From Nansenia antarctica (taxonomy: Eukaryota > Chordata > Actinopteri > Argentiniformes > Microstomatidae): DNA of 64,000 nucleotides. The stretch spans positions 14,911,934 to 14,975,933 of the forward strand of contig OZ022351.1 in the NCBI GenBank assembly GCA_963989245.1, given 5' to 3'. Below, piece after piece: positions 24,013 to 36,165 of the stretch (its first letter is position 1; each line of letters opens with the position of its first letter). The notes beneath the pieces are model-generated. The model was given only the letters and a program-made list of their open reading frames with translations. It was not told the DNA's origin and searched no databases. The translations under genes and the position numbers were made by a program.

Positions 24013-24890
24013 TAGTTAACCATAGCCAGATAGATGAAGAGAGCACTGAGAGCACAACCAGATGGTTTGATGAGAAAGGAGAATGATAAATGATCCAGAT
24101 ATTTTAAGAGGGAACAGAGAAGGATAACAGTTGATCAACAGTATATCAATCTGACAGTTTCTGCCGTTCAGCCTCTGCTTCATGTTGCCCAAAATGTACT
24201 TTTCCCATCAGCACTAAGAGACACTGACGTGTAACTCCGGCGGTTAGTGCGGGATGTGTTTTAGGGATGTATAAAAGGTGCTGATTTTCCCACAAGTCTC
24301 AGCCCCCTGTACTGTCGTGAGCTTACAATGCTGCTCCACTGACGGACGGCTCTCTTTGGCAGGTGCCAGTACTTGGCGTTTTGCGTTGCCCGTGGCAATG
24401 GATCTTTCAGGGCAGTATGCCTTCCAAGAGCGCTGGAAAACATTATTTTTCACATTATCTCAGAACAATAGGTCATTTCCTGTGCGCCCCAGCCTGCGAA
24501 GCTCCAGCACGGCTGCCAAGCCCCAGGAAGCCCAGATTGCAGGAGACATTGGCTCCAGAGAAGCCCTGCACAGAGGTGATGGATTGATAAAGCAGGCGAT
24601 TTCTATAGACTGTAAAGTCGAAGGTAGAAATCTGCCTTGAGGCATGTTTGCCATTATACCGTTAAAGTCAGAGGTTTACATACATACACCTTAGCCAAAT
24701 ACATTTAAACTCAGTTTTTTTTTCACAATTTCTGACATTTAATCCTAGTAAACATTCCCTGACTTAGGTCAGTTAGGATCACTACTTAGTTGTAATGTGA
24801 AATGTCAGAATAATAGGAGAGAGATGATTTATTTCAGCTTTTATTTCCTTCATCACATTCCCAATGGGTCAGAAGTTTACATACACTTAG

Positions 24891-26289
24891 TTAGTATTTG
24901 GTAACACTGCCTTTAAATTGTTTAACCGGGGTCAAACGTTTCCAGTAGCCTTCCATAAGCTTCCCACAATAAGTTGGTGGGATTTTGGCCCATTCCTCCT
25001 GACAGAACTGGTGTAACTGAGTCAGGTTTGCAGGCCACCTTGCTCGCAGACACTTTTTCAGTTCTGCCCACAAAGTTTCTATAGGATTGAGGTCAAAACC
25101 ATGACTTTGTTGTCTGTAAGCCATTTTGCCACAACTTTGGAAGTATGTTTGGCGTCATTGTCCATTTGGAAGTGTGTGTCCATTTGCGACCAAGTTTCAA
25201 CTTCCTGGCTGATGTCTTGAGATGTTGCTTCAATATATCCACATCATTTTCCTTCCTCAACATGCCATCTATTTTGTGAAGCAGCAAAGCACCCCCACAA
25301 CATGATGCTGCTACCTCTGTGCTTCACGGTTGGGATGGTGTCTTCGGCTTTTTCCTCCAAACATAATAACAATGGTCATTATGGCCAAACAGTTACATTT
25401 TTTGTTTCATCAGACCAGAGGACATTTCTCCAAAAAGTAAGATCTTTGTCCCCCATGTGCAGTTGCAAACCGTAGTCTGGCTTTATTATAGCGGTTTTGG
25501 AGCAGTGGCTTCTTCCTTGCTGTGTGGCCTCTCAGGTTATGTCATATGTCATATGTTCTAGTAGGACTTGTTTAACTGTGGCTATAGATACCTTTGTAAC
25601 TGTTTCGTCCAGAATCTTCACAAGGTCCTTTGCTTTTGTTCTGGGATTGATTTGAACTTTTCGCACCAAAGTACGTTCATCTCTTAAGGGCTCTGCACAC
25701 AGCGTGCGATTTCTGTTGCGCGTCAACATTCCATTTTGAAGTTTGAATGGAAGTCTATGAGAACATCGCATTTCAACACACACGGCCCCGATTTTAATCG
25801 CACGGCGAAAATTCGATTCCATTCATTTTGAATGGGACAAAGCACACGGCGTGCGAGTTTTGTCGCACTGTCAAATTTGTGCTTTTTCCCATTCAAAATG
25901 AATGGAATCGAATGTTCGCCGTGCGATTAAAATCGGGGCCGTGTGTGTTGAAATGCGATGTTCTCATAGACTTCCATTCAAACTTCAAAATGGAATGTTG
26001 ACGCTCAACAGAAATCGCACGCTGTGTGCAGAGCCCTTAAGAGACAGAATGCATCTCCTTCCTGAGCGGTATGACGGCTGCGTGGTCCCATGGTGTTTAC
26101 TTGCATAATATTGTTTGTACAGATGAACATGGTACCTTCAGGCATTTGGAAACTGTTTGGATGAACCAGACTTGTGGAGGTACAAAACATTTTTTTCTGA
26201 GGTCTTTGCTGATTTATTTTCCCATGATGTGATGCAAAGAGGCACTGTGTTTGAAGGTAGGCCTTAAAATACATCCAGGTACACCTCAA
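24891..26289 (-). pseudogene. Tc1 transposase, multiply disrupted
   Basis: This would be the DDE transposase that cuts and pastes the element at TA sites. On the minus strand, the N-terminal DNA-binding half is spread over 26289-25532 and interrupted by the palindromic insertion. It includes the RKVQINPRTKAKDLVKIL helix-turn-helix region. A middle part lies at about 25287-25093 (HKIDGMLRKENDV). A C-terminal part lies at 25124-24891 with DLNPIETLWAELKK, which carries the last catalytic acid. The parts are in different frames with deletions, so no enzyme can be made. Confidence 0.85.
25688..26036. mobile_element. 349-bp palindromic element at TTAA, piggyBac-like MITE
   Basis: TTAA flanks both ends (25684-25687 and 26037-26040). 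The element starts GGGCTCTGCACACAGCGTGC and ends with its reverse complement. Arms 25688-25845 and 25879-26036 are 158 bp with about three mismatches, around a 33-bp centre. The centre keeps a diverged copy of the end motif (GCACACGGCGTGCGAG). TTAA duplication is characteristic of the piggyBac superfamily, and that assignment is inference. It interrupts the Tc1 transposase. Confidence 0.88.
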
Positions 26290-26631
26290 TTGATTCAGAT
26301 GATGTCAATATCAAATGATGTCATATCTTTCTAAAACCATCATCCAAGCTGTTTTAAAGGCACAGTCATCTTACTGTATGTAAACTTCTGACCCACTGGA
26401 ATTGGGATATAGTGAATTATAAGTGAAATAATCTGTCATGATGTCAAAATGATTCGTGTCATGCACAAAGTAGGTGTCCTAACTGACTTGCCAAAACTAT
26501 AGTTTGTTAACATGTGGTTTAAAAAATGTAAACTTCCGACTTCATCTGCAGAACCTATTGTAGGCCTACTGATATGAGGGAGAGGATAAGTCAACTCCTC
26601 TAATATACCAGCATCATCACTTACATTGACT

Positions 26632-26662
26632 GAATGATTGATTGATTGATTGGATTGATTGG
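26632..26662. repeat. (GATT)n microsatellite
   Basis: About seven GATT units, the later ones imperfect. Confidence 0.85.
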
Positions 26663-27925
26663 AGATTCAATCGGACTCCCAGATTGGAGTGAGGAGGAGC
26701 ACTATTGAGTCGGTTCATAGCTTGACCAGATGCGATGGTGGTTTGGATGATGGGTCTGGTTTCACTGACGATTTCGCAACACTGTACTGGAAATGATGGG
26801 AGTCAGCTGAGGTTGCCTTTACAGTCACTCTCACCCATTCTGGTAAATGCACCAATGCACCACCGGCGCTTTTGAAATACCTTTCAGTGAGTGGGCATGC
26901 ACCCTCCCTCCTTCCCTCCCTCGCTCGCTCCGCGTGTTGCGTAACAGCTCTTGTGTTGTATTATTAAAACGTTTGGCTCTGATTAGAAGGCGGATGAAAC
27001 AGTGAGATGCTAATGTGTGATCTCTCCCGGGGAGGTGTGCATCATAGGCTGCAGGTGTTGACTGGGAGGAGGGCTTTAAACTGCCATAGATGCCAATTAT
27101 ACTCCCTATTGTTGTTTCCCCCCCCCCCCACATGTAATTGTATTAATAATCAGAACAGGTAACACTCCAAATGTGTAATAGGTTCGAATGTGTTCTTTTT
27201 TGGTTTGTCGCTTGCTTGTGCGTGGGGGTGCGATGGTATAAACTCCTCCCGAGTGCATAAACCGCCTGTGCGAGCCGTTAAAAGCAGTCAGCCGTTTAAC
27301 ACGAGAAGTGTTGTGAATGGTAGTTCCTCTCTCTCCGCGCCGCTCTGCTCCATAACATGGTATTGATTATCTTTGACGGACATGAAAAGCATTGCACGTC
27401 AGGCCTTTGAGAAACTAGTACTTTAGGTCACTGTACTATTATTTCCTCCTCAATAAGACTCTGTAATCTCCATGCTTACATAGCCTTCCGTTAGAGTGGT
27501 GAGGTTCAGGTAGATCTGAGTTGGACCTGTTGTGAATCCAGGCCCCCACATGAAGCACATGAGGAGACTTCTGGTCCCTGAAGGAGCTAGTGTGGCAGCT
27601 CTATATCCACAGTTCTACCTAGGGGTCGAAAGTGACTACTCTCTTTGGCCATCACTCCCTCCCTCCCTGCCTCCTACCCCCGTTCCTCGCTCCAGGACAC
27701 GGTGCACTTTTCTGCTGCGCTGAGCAAACAAGCGGCGACCCTCCTTCCCTTCCCTTCCCTTCTCTTCCATTTCAGTTTCTTTTTTTTTTTGTTCTACATC
27801 ACTGTAGATTTATCACCTCTGTACTTTCCACCTGAAAGCAGCAAAAAGGAGGGGGAATTATTCCTGGCCACTGACAGGAGGTCCAAGGAGCCCCAGGGTG
27901 GGAAGAGAGGTACACAGGTCAGGTG

Positions 27926-27982
27926 GGGGGCGGGGGGGGGGGGGGGGAGTGGGGGCAAAGGGAGGGGGAGTTGGGTGGGGTG
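27926..27982. repeat. G-rich tract with G-quadruplex potential
   Basis: More than six runs of at least three guanines within 60 bp on the plus strand. Confidence 0.8.
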
Positions 27983-28687
27983 AGCTGGGCCTGAAAAACA
28001 TGACTCATCTAATAGCTGCAGAGAAAAAATGGATGAGTTTAGTTGATTCTGATGACACCAGGTTGGATCTGGGCCTTCCCCAGGGAGAGAGTGTGCATGA
28101 ATCCCAATTAGAGCTCACCGGGCGCTGGGGACAGGAGTGGGGTGGCGGTGTGGAGGACCACTCATCACTCTCACAAACACATAATAGAACAGTCAGTCTC
28201 GTGAAGAAGTGGTTGAACATTAATATCTACAACGCTCATATTGTCCAACACACACACCCACCCCCCTCTAAATGAAATTAAAACAAACTGAATTATGACA
28301 GATTAAAACGGTAAAAGCATAAATGGATGATCCTTCCTGCCATCTCCACCACCTCCTCCCAGCTTTATCCATGTCACTTTATTCAACAACGCCACATCGC
28401 CTATGCATGAGCTAATTAACCGGCTACCAGAATTTATTGGCTTGTCTTTTTAATTGCAGGTGGGGGATGAGGATGAAGGTGGGGGGGGGCTGAGGGAGCT
28501 AACCAAGCTCCTCCATCAACGTCACACACACAGCGATGGTTTACACACTGTAAGGCTGTGGCTGACAGAGGGACTGTCCTCCCCCCAGCGCACCTCCAAC
28601 CAAAGCCATTCCAAGCAGACCTAAATGAATAAATAACCTATTCCGATGCTTTGTGGCTGCGCCCATTCCTGCCTACTTACTAACCTT

Positions 28688-28868
28688 GTGTGTGTGTGTG
28701 TGTCTGTGTGTGTGTATGTGTGCGTGTATGTGTGTATGTATGTATGCGTGAGTGTGTGTGTGCATGCATCTCTGCATGTGTGTGTGCGTGTGTCCGTGTG
28801 TGTGTATGTGTGTGTGTGCGTGTATGTGTGTGTGTATGCGTGTGTATGTGCGTGTGTGTGTATGCGTA
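28688..28868. repeat. (GT)n compound microsatellite
   Basis: GT mixed with GTAT and GC units. Confidence 0.95.
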
Positions 28869-29576
28869 CAAGTACAGTATGGATGTGCGTGTGTGTCCAT
28901 CCTCCTGGAGGCTTATTTCATTAACCTTATTTGTAAGATTGCTCAGTAAATGTAGGTTACCACTCAGGCAGACATAATTCCCCAAAGGCAGGCAGACAGA
29001 CATTAGCATCCTGTTATCTCTGCCCCATCCCCGGAGTAGGAATGACTGAAAAGATGCTCTTGCACATTCTAACTCCCTTGAATACTGCTGAACATTTTGT
29101 GGCCGAATTAGTATCTGGCACACGGAAAAAGCAAAAAGGTTAGGATGCTGCTGGACAGAGACAGGCCTGTTGGGTTGACACGGCCATCGCAGTACATCTC
29201 TCTGTAAAGTGAGGGATCAGAGCTCAGAGAGATTGAGTTATGAGTCTCACCCTGAGGACCGGAGCAGATGGTTGACGTCCCCCTGGGCCAACAGTGCCTA
29301 CCACGCGATACTCTGGGAGTCTTGACCATCTGGACCGAAAGAGCACCGAGCATCCCATAGTGAATCACCGCGGTGACGTGGGATGCAATGCTAGAAACAT
29401 ACTGTTTGCGTGTTTCATCCCACCCATAAGGGGAATCAAGTGTCCCACAGAAGTATCATTATCATATCACTCTTGTTATTCCAGTATCACGTACGTAATA
29501 GTGTCACGTCACTTTATCACACGCCCCCAAATCTACTGTGCCACTGTACCAGTGTTCGGCTGGAAATCAAACATTC

Positions 29577-30752
29577 TGAATGAATGAATGAATGGTCTTT
29601 ATTGTCATTGATATAGTACAGTTACCTAACAACGAAATTTGGGAGGGGGGGCTCCCCTGGTGCTAGGGAAAAAAACTAAAAACAAGAAGGGAAAAGAGCT
29701 GGTTTACATAAATAAAGGCTATGTACACTATCCACTATACTATACAAATAAAACACTGTGCTGTACTCTATGCTATGCTATACCTATTCTAACATTTCCT
29801 ATCTCTGAACCTTATGTACCCAAGGGTTGTTATATTGCACATAGTGTTATTGCACATTAATTTAAAGTGTCGCAGTTTGCAGGTTTGAAATGTTCACAGT
29901 TGTGTTTCAGTATTGCACTTTGATTTCAATCTAGTAGCTGCCATCAAATTGTCTAGATTGTCCAGGGCCTAGAACCTAGGTCTTTGCTGTGTTCAGGGCC
30001 TGAATGGCCCTGGGGTAGAAGCTGAGCTTCAGTCTGTTTGTCCTTGCGAACATGGTCCTGAACCGCCTGTCCGAGGGCAGCCGAGCAAAGTGTTCGTACC
30101 CAGGGTGGGATGGGTCTCTGGAGATCTTGGAGGCCTTCCTGAGGCAGCGTGTGTTGTACAGCTCTTCCAGAGAGGGGAGGGGGGCGCCGGTGATCTTCTG
30201 GGCCGATCTCACGACTCTCTGTAGCGCATTCCTCTCTGCGGCTGTGCAGCTGGAGAACCACACGCAGATGCAGTAGGTGAGGATGCTCTCCACTGCGCAG
30301 CGGTAGTAGGTCACAAGCATCTCCTGTCCGATGTGGTTTTTCCTGAGGACTCTCAGGAAGTAGAGCCGCTGTTGTGCCTTCTTGATGATGGCTGCTGTGT
30401 TGATCTTCCAGGACAGGTCATCCTGTATGTGCACCCCCAGGAATCGGAGGGTTGAGACTCTCTCCACGCTCCCTCCATCGACGAGCAGGGGCTGGACCTC
30501 AGATTTTTTCCTCCTGAAGTCCACGATGATTTCCTGGGTCTTTGACTGGTTCAGCAGCAGGTTGTTAACCTTGCACAGCTTGCCCAGCTGCTCCACCTCA
30601 TCCCTGTACGCCGCCTCGTCCCCCCCCGAGATGCAGCCCACCACGGTGGTGTCGTCTGCAAACTTTACGATGGAGTTGCTGGGGTGGACGGGGGTGAAGT
30701 CGTAGGTGTAGAGGTTGTAGAGGATGGGGCTTAGCACGCAGCACTGGGGGGA
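29577..30752 (-). mobile_element. L2/CR1-type LINE, 5'-truncated (copy C)
   Basis: This is a second, shorter copy of the element at 6.3 kb in opposite orientation. Its (ATTC)n tail reads TGAATGAATGAATG on plus at 29577-29594, followed by the shared 3' UTR. Homology ends abruptly at about 30752 inside the PQGC motif, giving the 5' truncation point. It is close to copy B in sequence, so the two insertions are probably of similar age. Confidence 0.87.
29976..30737 (-). pseudogene. LINE reverse transcriptase, truncated frame (copy C)
   Basis: The frame is about 253 codons and open, beginning at VLSPILYNL just after the truncated PQGC motif. It keeps KFADDTTVVG, the catalytic Asp pair, then the thumb-like region and RSAQKITGAPLPSLEELY. 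The fingers domain with the first catalytic aspartate is missing, so it cannot be an active enzyme. The first codon is GTG and is not a real start. Confidence 0.82.
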
Positions 30753-31226
30753 TATATTCTACGCTTTTTGGAACCACCATCTTTATCGTGTTTCACTTTT
30801 TGATATGGATTCGTCATTCGTCCTTCACTTTGTCTTCCTATCGCAGCACAAGCCCCCGGTGAAGTCACAGTCTCACCTATTGGGAGAGTACAGACCACCC
30901 CCACCTGTCTCCATTGCTCTTAGCTGAGACACAAAGCCAGCCAAAAAGCTCTAAGTGCTAATCACATATAAACCCACCACAGTACTGTAGTGTTGCTGTA
31001 CCTGTGGCTACTCTCCTCCTCCTCCTCCTCCGGTGTCTCTCCAGCCCTGCTCCATTTAGAGACACGGGGCCGATCGATCCCTCTCTGCAGCCGCCTGTCA
31101 TCAATTATTCACCTGATCGCCCCTGCTGCTCATTAGCTGGCTAATATGGGAGGGTGTGGAGAGCTGGGCTGCTTTGAAACATGAGACCACGAGGGAGTAG
31201 ACCAGAGTGAAAATCAGACCCCTCTG

Positions 31227-31230
<4 letters not shown>

Positions 31231-31301
<71 letters not shown>
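31231..31301. repeat. (GA)n microsatellite
   Basis: Thirty-five pure GA units. Confidence 0.97.
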
Positions 31302-31303
<2 letters not shown>

Positions 31304-31723
31304 TGCATGTGTGTAAAGATAATCTATCCTGTCAATTTTCAAAGAAACCAGAAACTTTCTTTGATTATGTACCGAACGACGTTAATCAAACACATCGCTC
31401 GTGCTTCTGGTGCTTTCACAGATGTTAACTTTTGAGACAACTAGGCCCCAGGTATGTATCCATGGTGAGATTGAGAGAGAGAGAGCATAAAAAGAGTTGT
31501 TACTGTAACAGAGAAACTGTCGAACCACAGTTGGTTGACCAGTCGTGTTTCAACCCACCTACAGTAGGTGCTTGGCTAGAACATCTGTGGTCAGTAAGGG
31601 TCACAGTTTTACGATCCCGTAAATCTCTTCTTTGCCTTTCAAATGATGTCAGCTTTGTTAGTCCAAGACCCCCTGTATGGGGTTGAGGTCTTGTTTCCAC
31701 TCTACTTGCTCCTCCCAGAAGTC

Positions 31724-31761
<38 letters not shown>
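31724..31761. repeat. (CA)n microsatellite
   Basis: Nineteen CA units. Confidence 0.97.
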
Positions 31762-31762
<1 letters not shown>

Positions 31763-33293
31763 CATTTTCCCCCATCCAAAATGTAAGATCTACATATTGC
31801 TCAGATATCAAAGCATGCCGGGAGGCCTACATTATGAATTACAGCCTAACTTTCGACACAGAGTGCAGTCGTTCTACGCCCCGTGCCACTTCCAGAGCCA
31901 TCAGATGGCACACCGTGGTATGAAACATTTCACTCTGCTGCGCACTCTTGGGTCCAGGTTCTCTCTTCTCCCTCCCCTCTTTGTACTGAGAGAGAGGTGC
32001 ATTGAGGTGGTGTAGCAGCCCCCAGTACTTCTATCTCACTGATCCCATTCAAGTGGGGGGGGGGCCTCTTTGATCCCACCCCCCCCACCCCCCAAGAGAG
32101 GCTGCTCTCCTGTAGAGGTGGGAGTCTGTGTGACGGCTGAGGCACATGTTAACTCTGATTAAAGGGAAATATGCATCAGCGTATAGAGCTTTCCTTTTTA
32201 TCTGTGCTCACGGTGCGATGGTAATGCTAGATTGGGGTCGATAGCTGTGTTATACAAGCAGGAATGAGAAGTAGTGTCACTCTAATTCCAAACCGAGCTC
32301 TTGGTTCTAAGTTTTGAGTTCATATCGGGGAGGGATGTTTTGTATCGGTGGGGTGGACACAGCTCGCTTATATATATGAGTCGGTTGGCTTGTTCTGGGG
32401 CACCTGAACTCACACCACCCCTTTGACCTCTGAACCCGGGTCATGCACCTCAAACACAATTAGAGCACAGGGCCCGCATTCCACACCGCTATGCCGAAAG
32501 CACCGGGGCTGGGTCTAGAAGAGGGTATCATGTGAGATTGGAGAAAAGAGTCAAACAGAGGAGCAGGGTGTCATGGGAGATACTGGAAGAGACTCCCCTA
32601 ATGTATTATCATCCCCATCCATTAAATATGAACCCATCACAAGGCATATGATTATTGTTTTTGATGCACGTCTCAAGCACACAATATTCCACTCCTCCCC
32701 TCAACCTCAATAGGAAGTCTACTGGAAAATGTCTCGATGACTGAGTGCTGTAGCAAGGAACCATGTTCGTCCTCATATAAGGTGGGGAAAGTGTGTGGGT
32801 GGGTGGCTCTGCTAAGGTAAGTCAGCAAGAAGAGATGCAACCAAAACAAGATAGGAATGTTCCAGATTTGATGTGACCCCACCGTGTGCAGACTCACCAT
32901 GTAACCTATCCGACATCCGACATACCTCCGCCTGCCCCCACACACAAACACTCATTCAATCATTGGGAGATTGGCAGAGGTCATACCATGAAGATGCCCC
33001 TTAACAGACAGATGGGAGTTACCATAGAGGTGAGGCATATGTAGGCACCTGATAACCCTGGCAACCCCAACTAACATGGGTGACGCACGCATGCACGCAC
33101 ACAAATAGTGCTGTAAACTGTCACTCAATTAATCCAATTCCAAGGATCTCTTCTGACGAATGCATGAACACTCCTGCCTGCCTCTCCCACATTCCCATTG
33201 TCTGTGATGGATTTATCTGCTAAAATGGAGCATCAGGGTTGGGTTGTTGTGTGTGTGAGGGAGTGTAAAATGGGGATGGTATCATCCTCCAGT

Positions 33294-33299
33294 TTTATT
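33294..33299 (-). terminator. znf438: Candidate polyadenylation signal of znf438
   Basis: AATAAA lies on the minus strand about 2.2 kb past the znf438 stop, in the context CAATAAAACTGG. The sequence between is AT-rich and non-coding, as expected for a 3' UTR. Other AATAAA matches occur closer, for example near 33610 and 33650 and inside the hAT-like element, so the real site is uncertain. Confidence 0.4.
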
Positions 33300-35469
33300 G
33301 TACGCACAGTAGGTTCTACACAGTTTACCTGAGCAAAGAAAAACCTAAAACTGGAAAGAATGATTTCATAATAAGGTATTTCAGGTACACAAACAGCCAC
33401 AATCACAAACACTTTCAGCCATTATTTGACAGTTAAACATGTTTGTTTCACAAATAGTGACTCTGTGGTTTCACACACCTTTGATTTGTTGTGCTGCGAG
33501 TCAATCTTCTGTATTGTCATCTCATTACAGTCGGAGCGTGTTCCTTCCATTGTAACTTCCAGGTTTGTGTCAGACACAGTTAGTTACCAATTTGGCAACG
33601 ATAATACATTTATTTCTAGTGTGAGATAGAACAAAGCAGCATATTAACCATTTATTCTATGCAAATATAGATGTTCAATATAGCTATATATAATCTATCT
33701 ATATAAGTATATAATATGTATATGTATATAGAATTTGGTAGGGTTTTAAAACATTCAAGGTACATTCACTTACCCTGTGATCTTTTTTCATATAAAAGGG
33801 TTCCACAGTCAGACAAATGTTGGAAATATACGGTAGCTATTTCCCCTCAAAAATTCACTCTCCCAACCAAGAAACACAACATTGAACATCCCCATCGCAA
33901 GGACCAAACAGCAGAGAATCTTTTTTTTTTTTTTTGCTGGATTTCCACTGACCAATTATAAGCAGACCAAACCATACTTAAAACATACGGTACTTTTTCA
34001 GTCTATATTAAAATTGTATATTATTGAGGACATAACACCAGATAGAATTATCTTCTCATCACAGACATCATCGGGTGCACACAGGTTTATATTAGCTGGC
34101 AATGTTAGACCTGGCATCGTTGTAATGTAAAACGAACAAATATAGTTCTGTCAGTGGTTATAAACTTCACTCAAACGTACATATACAACCACTTGTGTAA
34201 GTAGAACCTTGCCATACCACAGAATACACACTTGAAAACAGTTCTACTACAGTGTGCCCTGTTCGTCTTTCTTTTTTTTTATGAACCACATTTGTGGGTC
34301 ACAATCTCTAGGTTTATATTTTTCAGAAGGCCACGAGTATCACTCAGTTGCTGGTGTGCTGAGGAGGATTTCCTCTCAGTCAGTGTAGAGAGGACCCTGC
34401 TGGAACACATGTCTGAACTGTTTTCAGTCAGAAGTCAATCGCCACGACAATGTAACAAAGGAGATGTACAGTGATTGTTATTTTAACAAGGTAGTTCAGG
34501 ATAATTCAAGGCCAATAGACAAACAATAGTACAGTATGCCCTTTGGAGAGGTTTATGTCTAGCAAAACATTTCACTGCGTCTGTGGCAAACATGACAGTG
34601 TTTCCTCTATATGCATTTATTGGTGGCGGGCCGCCACGAATGAATTTCCTCCGCCACTAATTGATTCAGTCCACAAAAAAAAAAAAAAAAAAAATCCACC
34701 TCTGAACATTTTAGCTGATTAAAATATATCTGATCCTAGATCAGCGCTATAATGGATGTTGACTAAAAGTGCACCTAAATCCACGCCCATCTCTCTCTAA
34801 CCGCTGATCCAAAATCAGATTAATGACATTAAACAGTTCAGTTGACGACGTGACACAAGGGCTACTCCTGATTGGTCTAAATGTGAACCATCTAAAAGAT
34901 ACAAAAAGCTGATCTAGCTAGCTAGGTGCACAAATAAGATATTACGTTAAATAACTTCGAAAAATTAAACGACGGAGCCAGACTGCTCGTTTGGAAGGAC
35001 ATTGGATCCGTGAGTAACGTAAACCTTCAGAGCTGATGGATGGAAACCGGTATCACAAGTTTATATTCTGTATATTCATATTTTTTTTTTTGCCATCCTC
35101 CCTCTAGTTTTGGTTGAAATTAGGTCGTTGTTTTGAGCGCGCGTGCGCGTTTCATGCGCGTGCACGCGGAAAAAAAATCTCCGGGCTCTCCGCCACTAAT
35201 GTAAAAATTCCTGGAGGAAACACTGCATGACTTACCTCTAAAACACAGAAACTTAAATATGATATACCAAAAAAATATCAATCCTTTCTAATCAAACAGA
35301 ATATTAAAACACAACAATCAAAAACAAAACAGTGCAATCAAAAAAGGACACAAAAGAACAAATTACAAATCTACCGAGTGGAATCTCTATCCTGTGCTAT
35401 AACTGACCTCTGTTCTAACTGAGTGTGTTTGAGGAACCACAGTGCAGGATGGGCACAGAGACCGGCTGG
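33300..35469 (-). other. znf438: Probable znf438 3' UTR
   Basis: AT-rich, non-coding, between the znf438 stop and the candidate polyadenylation signal. Contains the hAT-like element 34596-35225. The extent is inference. Confidence 0.5.
34596..35225. mobile_element. hAT-like non-autonomous transposon in the znf438 3' UTR
   Basis: The element begins CAGTGTTTCCTC and ends GAGGAAACACTG, a perfect 12-bp terminal inverted repeat of the hAT type. The next inner segments also pair: GGTGGCGG on the left and CCGCCACTAAT on the right. The five bases CATGA occur immediately outside both ends, shorter than the usual 8-bp hAT duplication. There is no transposase frame. It contains an A-run at about 34675-34694 and a CpG-rich GCGCGCGTGCGCG patch near 35140. 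It lies between the znf438 stop and the candidate polyadenylation signal, so it is probably transcribed within the 3' UTR. Confidence 0.75.
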
Positions 35470-36055
35470 CTAATGAGGGCTCTGATCGGGTGTGTCGGTC
35501 TCTGTCTCTCCGTGTCCAGAATAGGAGCTCAGAGCGTCCCAGAGCAAGGCAGGCTGCTCACAGTGGTGGTGGACCCTCCAGTGCTCCATCACCTCCTCTT
35601 TACTGTCAAAAACCTGCCTACATAGGACACAGTTCAAAGACGAGCCGGCCCAAAGCACCCAGCCGCCCTTCCGGGAGGCGCGCCCGGCGGGCTCTTCGTC
35701 CTCTCCGTCCTCTGGTTCCCCGTGGTGGTGGGAGAGGATGTGCCTCTTGAGCTTGGAGAAGGAGAAGAATTCCTCGTCACAGCTGCCGCACTTGACCAGG
35801 TTCCTCTTCTCGTTGAGCTGTCGCCAGTAATGGGCGGCGTGTTTGACCAGCTCGTCCTCGGCCTCGCGCCCCCCTGTCAGGGCCCCCTCGCGGGGCCGCA
35901 CCTGGACCTCCTCCCCGTGGACGTAGAGCAGGTGCAGCTTCATGTCGGCGAACGTGGGCGTGATGGCCTGGCAGCGGCCGCACTTGATCTGCAGCTCCAC
36001 GGGGTCCTCCCGCTCCTCCTGGCCCTGCTCGTCCGACGAATCCGGGGACATCTCC
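35470..36055 (-). CDS. znf438: znf438, last coding exon (zinc fingers 4-6) with stop codon
   Basis: This is the terminal coding exon of znf438. It follows an acceptor ending in TATCCAG and restores the frame exactly: GG from the previous exon plus G gives glycine, then Glu-Met-Ser-Pro-Asp. Numbering from the methionine at 36051, C2H2-like fingers lie at residues 24-45 (H-x4-H), 88-108 and 141-161. Acidic and charged linkers separate them. The segment LQIKCGRCQ followed by HLLYVHGEE closely matches the human protein, as does the LNCVLC finger near the C-terminus. The frame ends at a TAG at 35472-35470. The two exons together give about 780 residues, close to the human length once a short N-terminal exon is allowed for. 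The widely spaced fingers suggest more than one nucleic-acid or protein contact surface, which is inference. Confidence 0.92.
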
Positions 36056-36165
36056 CTGGATAAAAAACAAAAACGACAAAAACATAAAACGGAGAAAGAA
36101 GCAATGACAGAAAGACCTCTATAGGAGAACTCCGTTTAATTGTGTTGAGGTCGTTAGGAACTCAC
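36056..36165 (-). other. znf438: znf438 intron, 110 bp, GT-AG
   Basis: The intron starts with GTGAGT and ends with TTTTATCCAG on the minus strand. Its length is not a multiple of three. A TGA stop falls at 36164-36162, inside the donor site, so a transcript retaining the intron would stop immediately after finger 3. Confidence 0.9.

Larger units (their letters stand above)
24659..26549 (-). mobile_element. Tc1/mariner transposon, salmonid-type, dead
   Basis: The terminal region GTCAGAGGTTTACATACATA at left and TGTAAACTTCCGACTTCATC at right are the inverted ends, next to a TA at left. Inner repeats read GGGTCAGAAGTTTACATACA (about 24868) and TGTAAACTTCTGACCCACTG (about 26377). I recall this as a very common Tc1 element of salmonid-type fish. 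Transposase runs on the minus strand and is broken by stops, frameshifts and an inserted 349-bp palindromic element. Without the insert it would be about 1.54 kb, close to the usual 1.6 kb. Confidence 0.92.
26550..29576. other. Non-coding, no gene recognised
   Basis: Contains the (GATT)n tract, C- and G-rich runs and a GT compound repeat. Confidence 0.5.
30753..33293. other. Non-coding, no gene recognised
   Basis: Contains (GA)n and (CA)n tracts. Lies beyond the likely 3' end of znf438. Confidence 0.5.

Noticed and set aside
24278..24640. 120-codon frame just outside the Tc1 element
   Set aside because: No family similarity and no coding features seen; it overlaps another open frame on the same strand.
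25532..26108. Two similar protein frames at 25532-25822 (minus) and 25902-26108 (plus)
   Set aside because: They are the two arms of the palindromic element read in opposite directions, not paralogous genes.
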